Source: Liolophura sinensis | Taxonomy: Eukaryota > Mollusca > Polyplacophora > Chitonida > Chitonidae | Length of the DNA stretch: 64,000 nucleotides | Direction of reading: 5' to 3' | NCBI RefSeq assembly: GCF_032854445.1 | Contig: NC_088300.1 | Location: forward strand, 50,027,682 to 50,091,681 | In this document: piece by piece, positions 24,813 to 34,670 of the stretch | Position numbering within the stretch: the first letter of the stretch is position 1 | Layout: every line of letters begins with the position of its first letter | Translations under genes and position numbers: made by a program | Notes under the pieces: generated by a model | Database searches by the model: none | Told to the model about the DNA's origin: nothing | What the model saw: only the letters and a program-made list of their open reading frames with translations

Positions 24813-25062
24813 AGGCCTAGTGCTTAGCGGGCTGATGAAGCAGAATGACCCATGCCTCTCTCACCGATGTCTTCGATGTGGAGTCCAGCACAGGCTTCAG
24901 TTCCTCATCCTCTCTGGGTGTACCTGGGAAGTTCTTGCAGCAACTTGCGGATGGTCGTTGGTTTCCCCAGGACTCTATCCGGTTAATTCCTAACTTAATG
25001 CTGGCCGCCCTATAAATATTTTTGAATACTGCCTAGAACACCAATCAAACAAATAAATAGAT
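24813..25062 (+). mobile_element. SINE family 1, near full length but diverged
   Basis: Head words (GGCCTAGTGCTTAGCGGGCT, GCAGAATGACCCATGCCTCT) are followed by the B-box region, CAACTTGCGGATGGTCGTTGG, TTTCCCCAGGACTCTATCCGG and the tail AACACCAATCAAACAAATAA. Head-to-tail order is complete on the plus strand, with many substitutions. Confidence 0.8.
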
Positions 25063-25189
25063 AGAGTATAGTGAAAAGTCAGTGGAAGAAAACAAATTTG
25101 GACAAAAGTGTTTAGTTCACTGCGCTAGGCTTCTTGAAAACTTTCGGTACACACACGATTGTTCTGTATTCTGCAAAGTTTATAGGGTT

Positions 25190-25330
25190 GCGCGTTCGAG
25201 TCCACCTCTCGCTTGCCTCGTGGTCTGCGATCTGATGTCAGGGAGGGGCGGTGATCTCCGGGCTCTACTGGGTCCTTCACTCGTAAACCAGACCACTGTA
25301 ATTGTTAGGGGAATATAAACTATCGCACAA
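25190..25330 (+). mobile_element. Possible SINE remnant with a B-box
   Basis: GCGCGTTCGAGTCCACCTCT resembles the SINE B-box region (GTTCAAGTCCAGCTC in family 1). The rest is too diverged to align by eye. Confidence 0.3.
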
Positions 25331-25683
25331 AATATCCTGCACACAAACCCGCCAGAGCGAGATTTAAACACGTCATGTCACTGATCTGGAACTTGATAAC
25401 TCCACTAAGAACATGGTCTTAAACGTCCGAGCGAGCAACAACCCCTTGAGATCTTAAAAGTTAGTTAAAAATCTTACTTCAGACTGTTCAATCCATGCGT
25501 TCCGCATGACAAACATGCGCAAATATATTTAATTTACGATATGTTTTCCCTATGTATACTGTGGAATAAAAATCTTCTCTCATTAACATTTCGTGTTATT
25601 CACATGTTGATTTTTACATCTTTGCTTTATATCTTGACATACTGAATGAAAATATATATAAAAAAGCATCAGATATACAGCGT

Positions 25684-26020
25684 CCGATTGTGATCTATCT
25701 CTTAGTGTCTCCGTATAGGACACCCTGTGGACAGATTAAACGAGCCTTTCTCAAAGCGCAGTGTGAGAAAATCTTCCAGGTGCCTTGATGTCTTGAGTAG
25801 GATAAGTGGGCTTATACTTTGGTCGTCTTCATATTAGGTTACTTGTATCCAGCATTATAAGTAATTATTCGCTTCTCTAAGCGCACACTTCCGCCTTTAG
25901 CGGGCCTGTCATCAGCACCAATATACGTGTGACATCTTTCTTTTGCTTTGTCCATTACCGTACAGGTCTGCTCTAAATGACGAGATTAATTTCAGTGAAG
26001 GTTGATGATATCAGCGGATT
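25684..26020. repeat. Direct duplication, unit 1 (partner 26828-27203)
   Basis: Shares CCTGTGGACAGATTAAAC, GTGACATCTTTC and AAATGACG-GATTAAT, then AAGGTTGATGA-ATCAGCGG, with the segment about 1.15 kb downstream, in the same order and orientation. Confidence 0.75.
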
Positions 26021-26087
26021 TGATGACAGCCATTTCTGGAGAAGTGTTCGTACTGCTTGGGAATCATTCTTCTTATTCGGAAGAATT

Positions 26088-26264
26088 TTAAGTGTGACTG
26101 TACATTGCATATGTATATTAAGTGTGACTGTACATTGTATATGTATATTAAGTGTGACTGTACATTGTATATGTATGTTAAGTGTGACTGTATATTGTAT
26201 ATGTATATTAAGTGTGACTGTACATTGTATATGTATATTAAGTGTGACTGTACATTGTATATGT
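26088..26264. repeat. 30-nt minisatellite, six copies
   Basis: The unit is close to TTAAGTGTGACTGTACATTG followed by TATATGTATA, repeated six times with few changes. Because 30 is a multiple of three it makes repetitive open frames on the plus strand, which I do not regard as genes. It sits between the two halves of the 25.7/26.8-kb duplication. Confidence 0.95.
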
Positions 26265-26827
26265 CAACTGCATGTCAGGTGAAGCATTTGAAGAGGATTG
26301 GTGGAAACATTTCACACCTTACTCTTTATCTGCGGCTGGATCTCTGTTCGAATACCTGGCATGGTAATCAAAAACATCCTTATATGCACATATATGCACA
26401 ATTTCGCTGACATCGAACGGCAGATTTGATCATTAAATTAGACAGAGGTTGCCAAAGACATAAGCCAGGCGATTGTTTCACAAACGGTTAACACTAACTC
26501 CTATGGCAGAGACCTATGCTGCTATATTTGGTAGATTCACATCTGACAAAATTAACCTACTGGACCTAAGTCAGAATCTCATTCTGCGAGACCGTCTACG
26601 CTGTTATCCTTAACGGCCATACACAGCCTTTCTATTTCACTGACTCTTCAAATGAATTATTAATAACTTTCTTCAGTTTCTTTAATGTTGGCTTCTAATA
26701 GTATTGGAAAACCTGGATTCACATTTTTCCATGTTGGCATTTTGTGTTCTATCTAATGACTCCCCTCCACCTCTATCCGCCTCCGTTATATAAGAGTGTT
26801 TGGAAGTAAGACTAGCATATATGACAT

Positions 26828-27203
26828 GCGATTCTGATCAAACTCTGAAAGGTCTCCCGTCTAAACTATACAGGAACATCCTGTGGACAGATTAAACCTG
26901 TCTGTCGTTAATCGCAGTATGAGGCCATATTTCAGGCGTCTTGATATCTTGATTATAAGAAATGACCCACTACTTTGGTCGTGGTATTTTTCAATTTTTA
27001 CTTCCATCTGCGTAAAGGTAACTGCAGCCTGCTTATATCCATCGTTAGAATCAATTATTTGCTTCTCAAGAGCGCACTTTGGCGGACCAGTCATTAGCAC
27101 AAGGATATGTGACATCTTTCTCCAACTCTGTCCTTTACAGTACAAACCTGCTTTAAATGACGGGATTAATCCAAATAAAGGTTGATGACATCAGCGGGAG
27201 TCC
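26828..27203. repeat. Direct duplication, unit 2 (partner 25684-26020)
   Basis: Second copy of the duplicated segment, moderately diverged from the first. It has no coding signature. Confidence 0.75.
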
Positions 27204-27209
27204 AGATCC

Positions 27210-28365
27210 TTTTCGCTTATTTTCTGATCACATACAGTAGCAGCGGGATTGTGTAACACTATATCCATTTTCACCTGGCCTGTGGTATAATCCGTTTTAA
27301 TCTGCCCCAAACACCTTGAGAAAACACGGCTGTACAGCTTCCTGCTTGCAGCACAAAACGTCTCGTTTCGCGCTTACGGCCCAAGCCACACGCCCATTAA
27401 ACTCAATACGTTAATGACCCTTAAAAAGTACAACTTTTCACTTTCTGCCAGGCGTTATAGACAAAAGTATAACCACTAGTAATCAATGGAGCCTTTGTTT
27501 TCTTCCTAACTGTGGAAAACCACCTTTATTTCTCACTTAGGGCATTAACTTTCCTACGCCATGTCCACCTCTCTCCGCATGCCACACGCGGCTAACGTTG
27601 TCCGGGACATTTTTTAAAAGACACAAGTGCGAAGTATTTACATTCTTTAAACTCCTACAAATATCTCTGTGACAATAAAAAAGCATAATGGTTCAGACAT
27701 CTATGGATACTATCATATTTACACAAGCTATTTGTAACGCGTGTCGTTGTTGCGCCAAGGATGTGGATGTGGATTAATTCTAATAAAATTTCGGTAATTC
27801 AATGTTATAGGAGATTTACTTGTCCGTGGGTTTTCACTGATATACTTCGGGAATAACTTGAAATGACCTGAGATATTTACATCTGTTTTTGCTATTCAAA
27901 CGTTGCTGGAACACCTTCTCAACTTCTACTTTTAAAGGAAAACTATTTGTGTATACAGCTCTGTTGTGAGACAAGAACCGAACTGCTATTTTTAAGTCGC
28001 CTACTTGTACAATTGGTCACTGGTGTTTTTTTCCTCTTATCTAAAACTTGACGGGGAAGCGTGCTTCTTTAAATAACAAATACCTCTTTAAAATTTTAAA
28101 TAATTCTGTTACCAGGTATATTTTAGCGATCGCAAACCCTCTGCTCGATGTTAATGCTAGTGTACACCTGAACACACGTGCCGTTATCTCGCACATAATA
28201 GTTCATCATAGTCACCCTGAAAAAGTTGTAAAAGTCCGACAATTCTGAATTAAGCGATGTAATATTTAGTTATATTATACCCTCTGGAGTGGAAAGGGTT
28301 GGAAGAGTGTTATACACTTGCTGGATCAGTCGAAAAAACGCTTTGTTTTTGCTACAACCGATCAC
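27210..28365. other. Intergenic, nothing recognised
   Basis: No domain, RNA gene or repeat could be supported. Confidence 0.4.
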
Positions 28366-28369
28366 TTCC

Positions 28370-28545
28370 TGCTTATTGAGATCGCAGGTTCGAGTCCAGC
28401 TCTGGCTATTTTGGCTTCCTTGTTGTCTCGACGGAGGTTCTTGAGACACCCGAGCAAGAAGAGTGGTTTAGTCTGCAAGTCCTGCTTTCCCTCACTCATA
28501 TTCATGACAGCTGCCGTATAAGTGATAAATTCGTGCCTACGGTGC
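28370..28545 (+). mobile_element. Diverged SINE remnant
   Basis: CGCAGGTTCGAGTCCAGCTC (B-box and following word), GCTTCCTTG, and later GCTGCCGTATAAGTGATAAA match the order of SINE family 1 on the plus strand with large changes between. Confidence 0.45.
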
Positions 28546-29165
28546 TGTTAAGAATCAATCAAATATGTACGTCATACAGTGACCAAGTACATATGTAAGT
28601 CGGTGTTTAAAATGCATCCACATATACATGTCTGTGGGTAAAAACTGGGTTTTTGAGGAAAATACTGTCATCATGTGGCAAAGAAAATAATGTTGTCTCA
28701 TCATAGCTTTCCACAAAGGCCAGCGGTGAAATCATGTGAATCTGGGAAGCAGACTGATTCACACACTCGACTGACGATAGCAAACTTTTTTACAGATATA
28801 CAGTTGCCAAGCCGATGATGAGCTGCGCAGAGATTCCCTGCACAGATCAGATAGTATAGCACTGGAGTCATCTAATAAAGCCCTTATGTCCTATATATCG
28901 AGACAACTATTTACATAACATATTTACATAACTATAAAAAGCACCAGCTTGTTATACGTGATCTGAAAGCTCCTGAATAGGTCAGTCAAACCATATGACA
29001 TAGAAATGTAGATTATCTTTCAACCACCCCATGGGAAGTTAAATCATTTATTGTCGTTTTCATCCGTATGTTTATTTCAGTCACAAGACAAAATGCTTAA
29101 ATACCCTGTAACAGTAATTCTGACAACTATTTCATCTACATTTTTGTGGAAATCTATGGTTATTT

Positions 29166-29322
29166 ACGTTCTATCCTATATCCATATGTGAATGTCTCAC
29201 ACATACGTCCTATCCTTTACTGATATGGGAATGTCTCACCCATACGTCGTATCCTATATTCATATGGGAATGTCTCACACATACGTCCTATCCTTTATTC
29301 ATATGGGAATGTCTCACACATT
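29166..29322. repeat. 39-nt minisatellite, four copies
   Basis: The unit contains ACGTCCTATCCTTTATTCAT followed by ATGGGAATGTCTCACACAT. The four copies have a constant 39-nt period and a few substitutions. It lies just 3' of alpha-tubulin copy 1. Confidence 0.9.
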
Positions 29323-29388
29323 CTTGCCTTAGGATAAACATTTACTGGAAGATAATAAACAAAAAACATCGCCATGGATTATGAAAGC

Positions 29389-29394
29389 TTTATT
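29389..29394 (-). terminator. Poly(A) signal of alpha-tubulin copy 1
   Basis: AATAAA on the minus strand, about 80 nt beyond the stop codon of copy 1. Confidence 0.7.
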
Positions 29395-29472
29395 AGATTT
29401 CCACGCAACAAATCCGGGGGATTTGAGAGAGTATTGCTGACAAAGTGAGACGCTGGGAAGTCTTCGGTCTTT

Positions 29473-30996
29473 TTAATACTCTTCTTCTCCCTCCTCTCCT
29501 TCCTCCTCCACGGAGTCGACGCCGACTTCCTCGTAGTCCTTCTCCAGAGCAGCCAGATCCTCCCGAGCTTCGGAGAACTCTCCCTCCTCCATACCCTCTC
29601 CCACGTACCAGTGGACGAAAGCACGTTTGGCGTACATCAGGTCAAACTTGTGATCAAGACGAGCCCAAGCTTCAGCAATGGCGGTTGTGTTGCTCAACAT
29701 ACAAAGTGCGCGTTGGACCTTGGCCAAGTCACCACCAGGGACGACCGTTGGGGGTTGATAGTTGATGCCGACCTTGAACCCAGTGGGACACCAATCAACG
29801 AACTGGATGGTTCGTTTGGTCTTGATTGTGGCAATAGCAGCATTGACGTCTTTCGGGACGACGTCACCTCTGTACAGCATACAGCAGGCCATGTATTTAC
29901 CGTGGCGTGGATCACATTTCACCATTTGGTTGGCTGGCTCGAAAGTAGCGTTGGTGATTTCAGCCACAGACAACTGCTCATGGTAAGCCTTCTCTGCAGA
30001 GATCACCGGTGCGTAGGTAGCCAGGGGGAAATGGATACGTGGATAGGGCACCAGGTTGGTCTGGAACTCAGTCAAGTCGACATTGAGGGCGCCGTCAAAT
30101 CGGAGAGAAGCCGTGATGGAGCTGACGATCTGACCAATGAGACGGTTCAGGTTAGTGTAGGTTGGACGCTCGATGTCAAGATTACGTCGACAAATGTCGT
30201 AGATGGCCTCGTTGTCGACCATGAAGGCACAGTCGGAGTGTTCCAGGGTGGTGTGGGTGGTCAGGATGGAATTGTAGGGCTCGACCACCGCCGTGGACAC
30301 CTGGGGTGCTGGATAGACGGCAAACTCCAGCTTGGACTTTTTGCCATAGTCGACGCTCAAACGTTCCATGAGAAGGGAGGTGAATCCAGAGCCAGTGCCT
30401 CCTCCAAAGCTGTGGAAGATGAGAAATCCCTGAAGACCGGTACACTGGTCAGCCAGTTTGCGGATCCTATCTAGGACAAGGTCCACAATCTCTTTCCCGA
30501 TTGTGTAATGACCACGGGCGTAGTTGTTGGCAGCATCTTCTTTACCAGTTACCAGTTGTTCTGGATGGAAAAGCTGACGATACGTTCCGGTACGGACCTC
30601 GTCTGAAAAAACAAGAAGGTTTGCATTGTATTCAAGATTTTGGTGTAATAAGAAAGGATATTCGTACAAGATCGTATTTAGTTGACATGAAATATTTCTC
30701 ACAAACATTTTCCTGAAGCCACGGGCTATTTTGTAACAGATAAAACTTGTGGGCTTAAACATGTTATTTATACCTATTACAGTTGGCTCCAGGTCAACGA
30801 AGACAGCCCGGGGGACGTGCTTCCCTGCTCCAGTTTCGCTAAAGAAGGTGTTGAAGGAGTCGTCCCCACCACCGATGGTTTTATCTGAGGGCATCTGACC
30901 GTCGGGCTGAATTCCATGTTCCAGGCAGTACAGTTCCCAGCAGGCATTTCCGATCTGGACTCCGGCCTGGCCAACATGGATGCTGATACATTCGCG
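29473..30996 (-). CDS. Alpha-tubulin, copy 1 (coding exons 2 and 3)
   Basis: Exon 2 is 30774-30996 (223 nt) and exon 3 is 29473-30602 (1130 nt), with GT-AG splice sites. With a start-codon exon the protein is 451 residues, the usual alpha-tubulin length. Visible hallmarks are the N-terminal [12 protein letters not shown], the acetylatable Lys40 in [10 protein letters not shown], the GTP-binding loop GGGTGSG, and a C-terminal acidic tail [11 protein letters not shown] with the terminal tyrosine used in detyrosination. It pairs with beta-tubulin to form microtubules. The N-terminal MREC that tubulin mRNA autoregulation reads would be rebuilt across intron 1. Intron 2 (30603-30773) is 171 nt, a multiple of three, and has no in-frame stop, so an unspliced reading frame runs through it. 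Same strand as copy 2. Confidence 0.95.
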   Translation of the reverse strand, partial: RECISIHVGQAGVQIGNACWELYCLEHGIQPDGQMPSDKTIGGGDDSFNTFFSETGAGKHVPRAVFVDLEPTVIGINNMFKPTSFICYKIARGFRKMFVRNISCQLNTILYEYPFLLHQNLEYNANLLVFSDEVRTGTYRQLFHPEQLVTGKEDAANNYARGHYTIGKEIVDLVLDRIRKLADQCTGLQGFLIFHSFGGGTGSGFTSLLMERLSVDYGKKSKLEFAVYPAPQVSTAVVEPYNSILTTHTTLEHSDCAFMVDNEAIYDICRRNLDIERPTYTNLNRLIGQIVSSITASLRFDGALNVDLTEFQTNLVPYPRIHFPLATYAPVISAEKAYHEQLSVAEITNATFEPANQMVKCDPRHGKYMACCMLYRGDVVPKDVNAAIATIKTKRTIQFVDWCPTGFKVGINYQPPTVVPGGDLAKVQRALCMLSNTTAIAEAWARLDHKFDLMYAKRAFVHWYVGEGMEEGEFSEAREDLAALEKDYEEVGVDSVEEEGEEGEEEY

Positions 30997-31787
30997 CTGA
31001 AAAAGTATTTAATTAACTTGTTACTTTTGGTGTTCACGCCATAGCCAATACGGATTTACATTAGTGTTTCCCTGTGCCTTACAGAAATATACCACATCTT
31101 ATTAACAGCCGTACATGCTTACTAACTTCTGACAAAAGGTGAATAAAGGCCACTTTAGTTGTAGGGAGAGAGAGGAACACTTTAAATCAACTAGCCATCG
31201 AGCTAATCTTCTACATATTGAAAAACCTGACTATGTATAAATGTTGAACTGAATTGGAGTGAGATTGGCCGTGTTTCAGTGCACAGAGAAAATTACATGA
31301 AAGTCGCTTCTCAACAGACCTTGAAAATTGAACAGGTTAACGAAGAGAAATATCGACTGTGTTTAACAGACAGTATACGCATGCACAGAATCAGATCACG
31401 TGACCGAGGGTCGTTGCAATAAAATGCAAAGTAGTGGTGCTCTAAAACATTGTACTAAGCGAACAGAAAACTTCAAACAATATACATGCTATGAAACATA
31501 CATAAATATCAATCTGACAACATTTACCACATGCGCTGTAAACAATTTATAATCAAATAAATCATCTTCGGGGAAAATCTTAAAACTTCTGGCCTAATGA
31601 AACGTCTCGAAAGTGGTACCTCTAAGGTATACCGGGAATGTCACAACCGTCATCTTAAAGAGATATGACCGATATCGAGAGAACTTGAAAAAGCTGTTTT
31701 ATTTATGTTTGAAGCGACTTATTTTCATTTTGATGGAAGCAATCAGATTCGTATCTACTAGTATTGGTGTGATAAGGTATGAAATAT

Positions 31788-31954
31788 TTATTTATTTATT
31801 TGATTGGTGTTTTACGCCGTACTCAAGAATATTTCACTTATACGACGGCGGCCAGCATCAAATTGGGATGAAACCGGACAGAGCCCGGAGGAAACCCTCG
31901 ACAATCCGCAGGTTGCTGCGGACCTTCCCACTTACGGCGGGAGAAGAAGCCAGC
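31788..31954 (-). mobile_element. 5'-truncated SINE family 1 with perfect target-site duplication
   Basis: The tail starts with (TTTA)n and GATTGGTGTTTTACGCCG, runs through TACGACGGCGGCCAGCATCA and stops before the tRNA head. It is flanked by the 13-bp duplication AGGTATGAAATAT at 31775-31787 and 31955-31967, as target-primed reverse transcription would leave. It lies in the presumed first intron of alpha-tubulin copy 1. Confidence 0.9.
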
Positions 31955-32858
31955 AGGTATGAAATATAATGCCCAGGACATGATAGGGCTCGTTCAAGAC
32001 GTTCGATGTACGACGACCAGCCACTCGGGTGTGTTTTATTATATTTTTGGTCGAAGGTCGCTTTTAATATGTTTTGAAGTACTCCATCGATATACTTGTG
32101 ATGCTCGTAAATGTGACCCCTTGACATGACCCCTTCAAGCAAATTTATGGATTTGACAAGTGGCTGGTTGTCGTTTAAGCGCTGCACTCAAAACCTGACC
32201 TACAATCCATAACAGCACCGTTACCACATAATCACCACATAGTTAACACACTGGAACCAGCGTTGCCCACAAAGTTCCTTACAAAGTTGTCGCAAGGTTG
32301 TGTCAAGCGTGGTTACCATGGTGACGTATGTCTTCACCATGATGTGTTGACATGCTCGTTACTCCGAACGCATCTTACAATGTTTTGCAGTTTTGCCACG
32401 TAAACGCGCGACTGGAAGACTATAAAACCAATTCAAACACTCAATCTGATTTAATCTTTCTCTGTTTTACGTTGCCACTAAAAATTTCATCATGCTAATA
32501 ATGAACTGAAGTTCTGAAAATGTTAAAACTTGAGGTAAAAGTTAGAAAGCTTATCGTAGCTTTCAGTCCTCATTCAATTATGATCATCTGTGCACCAAAT
32601 ACCGTTGTCAACCTACAGCTGTGCTCAGTGATACCTTCATTGAGGGTGCCCAAATGTGGTGGCCAAGATGGCAAGCGTCCTACTAATGAAAGGGTTACAT
32701 TAGTGGCCAAAAGAACTCATTTCGAACAGTCAGGTTATACCTCTATCGGTTAAACCAAACCACCAAGGTTGCTGGTTTCAATGAATTGTGGTGGAAAGTG
32801 ACCACTGACCAGAGGTGTCCGTTTAACAGAGATATGGAGTATGTTTAACGCTACTCAC

Positions 32859-32861
32859 CAT
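32859..32861 (-). CDS. Probable first coding exon (start codon only) of alpha-tubulin copy 1
   Basis: GTCAAACATG is followed at once by GTGAGT, a strong donor. Alpha-tubulin copies 2 and 3 both have an exon 1 that ends exactly at the ATG, so this is the best candidate, giving an intron 1 of about 1.86 kb (1.86 kb in copy 3). An alternative is the CACCATG at 32316-32318, whose donor GTAACC is weaker but which has a TTTATAG motif about 105 nt upstream. I cannot decide without transcript data. Confidence 0.45.
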
Positions 32862-33129
32862 GTTTGACAGATAATGCTGTGGATGATCTCACGTGTAGAC
32901 GCCAATGTGCCCAATATGAGACATAGAGAAGCGCACTTGAAATGAGGGGCTGACTAGCAAGACACGAGACTTTTAATTTGTCCGCGACTCGTCTGACGCG
33001 GTCATCTCTATGGTGATATCGAATAACTTTGTCCTGTTTACAATTATCACTCGTACATTGCGCACTGCCTGTACGGTGTAAGTAAACATACTTATGTCGA
33101 TAAAACTTTGTTCTAAATTTTGCCTGCTT

Positions 33130-33345
33130 AGAAAGAGACGAGTTCTTCGTCCGTAACCATGGGATACTTAAGAACCTAACGTGACTGTACTTTATGTCCC
33201 CGTCTTCCATCAGCCAGAAAGAATAGTCAATTAACTGTGCCCGATCCTCGGGGTGCGGGGTTTCACATAACCCAGTTAGAGCCTCGTGTAACTTGATCGT
33301 GTCGTCTCCGGGGTTAACAAACACCTCTCTCTTCCCAACAGTCCG
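33130..33345 (-). CDS. Unrecognised coding-like segment
   Basis: A minus-strand frame reads KREVFVNPGDDTIKLHEALT, then GLCETPHPEDRAQLIDYSFW, then LMEDGDIKYSHVRF. The composition looks protein-like, with higher GC than the flanks, but I do not recognise the family. The open frame runs on to about 32851 with less convincing sequence, which could be an intron. It lies just upstream of the presumed first exon of alpha-tubulin copy 1 on the same strand. It may be one exon of another gene or a relict. Confidence 0.3.
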
Positions 33346-33712
33346 TGCGCAGAATTACAATAACAAGTAATCAATCTAAAATCGCCAGGCAGAATAGAGC
33401 ATGTCTTCAAATCATTACTCAAGTCTGTAGACTGACATACATTTATGACCCTATAGTTTACATGCATTTACAAAACAGTTTTATGCACTTACTAAACATT
33501 AACGCTCCACCCGTGGCTTTGATCCGGTATTGTTTATGGTCCACATAGCACCCCACACAGCGTTTTAAATATTGGTCAGTCGTGCTCAACTCCTATGCAA
33601 GTTATTGTGCAAAATACATTCTAAAAAATTCTAATATTTCTTTTCGTATAGTGTTTTATGGTATACAAGTATTAGAGTATTAAAAATGAACTGACGAATT
33701 ATCTCTGGTCTG

Positions 33713-33988
33713 TTTTATTTATTTATTTTTTTTTTGATAGGTGTTTTCTGAAGACTCAAGAAAATTTCACTTATACTATGGCGGCCGGCAATATGATGGG
33801 TGGGAGGAAACGGGCAGAGCCCGCGGGAAACCCACGACCATCCGCAGGCTGTTGGCAGACCTTTCCACGTACGACCGGACCGAAAGCCAGCTCGAGTTGA
33901 ACTTGGACTCACTGCGACTACATTGGTGGGAGGTTCCTGGGTCATTGCGACGGGCTGGCTTGCTACCCCTTGGCCCACAGAGGCCCCT
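33713..33988 (-). mobile_element. SINE family 1, full length
   Basis: On the plus strand it runs from the T/TTTA-rich tail, GATAGGTGTTTTCTGAAGAC and GGCGGCCGGCAATATGATGG, through AAACCCACGACCATCCGCAG, to the tRNA-related head near 33930-33988 (GGTTCCTGGGTCATTGCGAC, GGCCCACAGAGGCCCC). The B-box lies near 33890. Head and tail are both kept. Confidence 0.85.
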
Positions 33989-34288
33989 ATTTCGTTTTTA
34001 AAAATAATTCACTAATAACCCCGTTGAAAAGGGTGGAAGAGAAACCTGTGATTTTTAAGCACAGGATTTCTCATATGTGATACTCAAACCGAGCTGAATA
34101 CTAATAAGATGAACTTCATGTAAGGTCACTTCAGCGGTTAGACTGAGCCGTCGACTGAGTTTTGCCAAGCTAACCACTAAATAGTGAAGGTGCGGAACTC
34201 AGAAGTACAAGATTTTTTCTTCTTGAAATACAAAATGTCAAGAATATATCTTTAGGGAGATTACATTGTGATTTCGAGTCAGTGTTTA

Positions 34289-34400
34289 TTGATTGATATT
34301 TACGCAGTAGGCTACTCAAGAATATTTCACTTCGCATTATGGTGGGAGACAACCGAGCAGGCAGAGACCGGGTAAACCCACGGTCTTCAGCAGGTTGCCT
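34289..34400 (-). mobile_element. SINE family 1, fragment
   Basis: TACTCAAGAATATTTCACTT, TGGTGGGAGACAACCGAGCA and AAACCCACGGTCTTCAGCAG match the tail and body. The head is missing. Confidence 0.75.
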
Positions 34401-34670
34401 GTATACCATACAATGTGCGACATTGTGATTTCGAGTACGGTACCACAATAGTTTAATGGCTATATACGGTTGGAGGTATATTTCATTTTAAAAGCTATAT
34501 TGGATAATTTCACAATATGTGTGTCAATGTGCCATACACTGAAAAGCTAATCCATCCAACCATCTTACGGAGAGGGTAGAATTCAAGGAGAGAAGTTATA
34601 CCAACGAGGTACGCCGTAATGAAAATTTATTTCTTTCTTTATAATTATTGAAAAGTTTAAATTGTATTGA

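Noticed and set aside
25977-26410. Plus-strand frames of 101 and 117 codons
   Set aside because: Created by the 30-nt minisatellite, whose period is a multiple of three.
29611-30474. 287-codon plus-strand frame opposite alpha-tubulin copy 1
   Set aside because: Antisense shadow of the GC-rich tubulin exon; the sense strand gives a full tubulin match.
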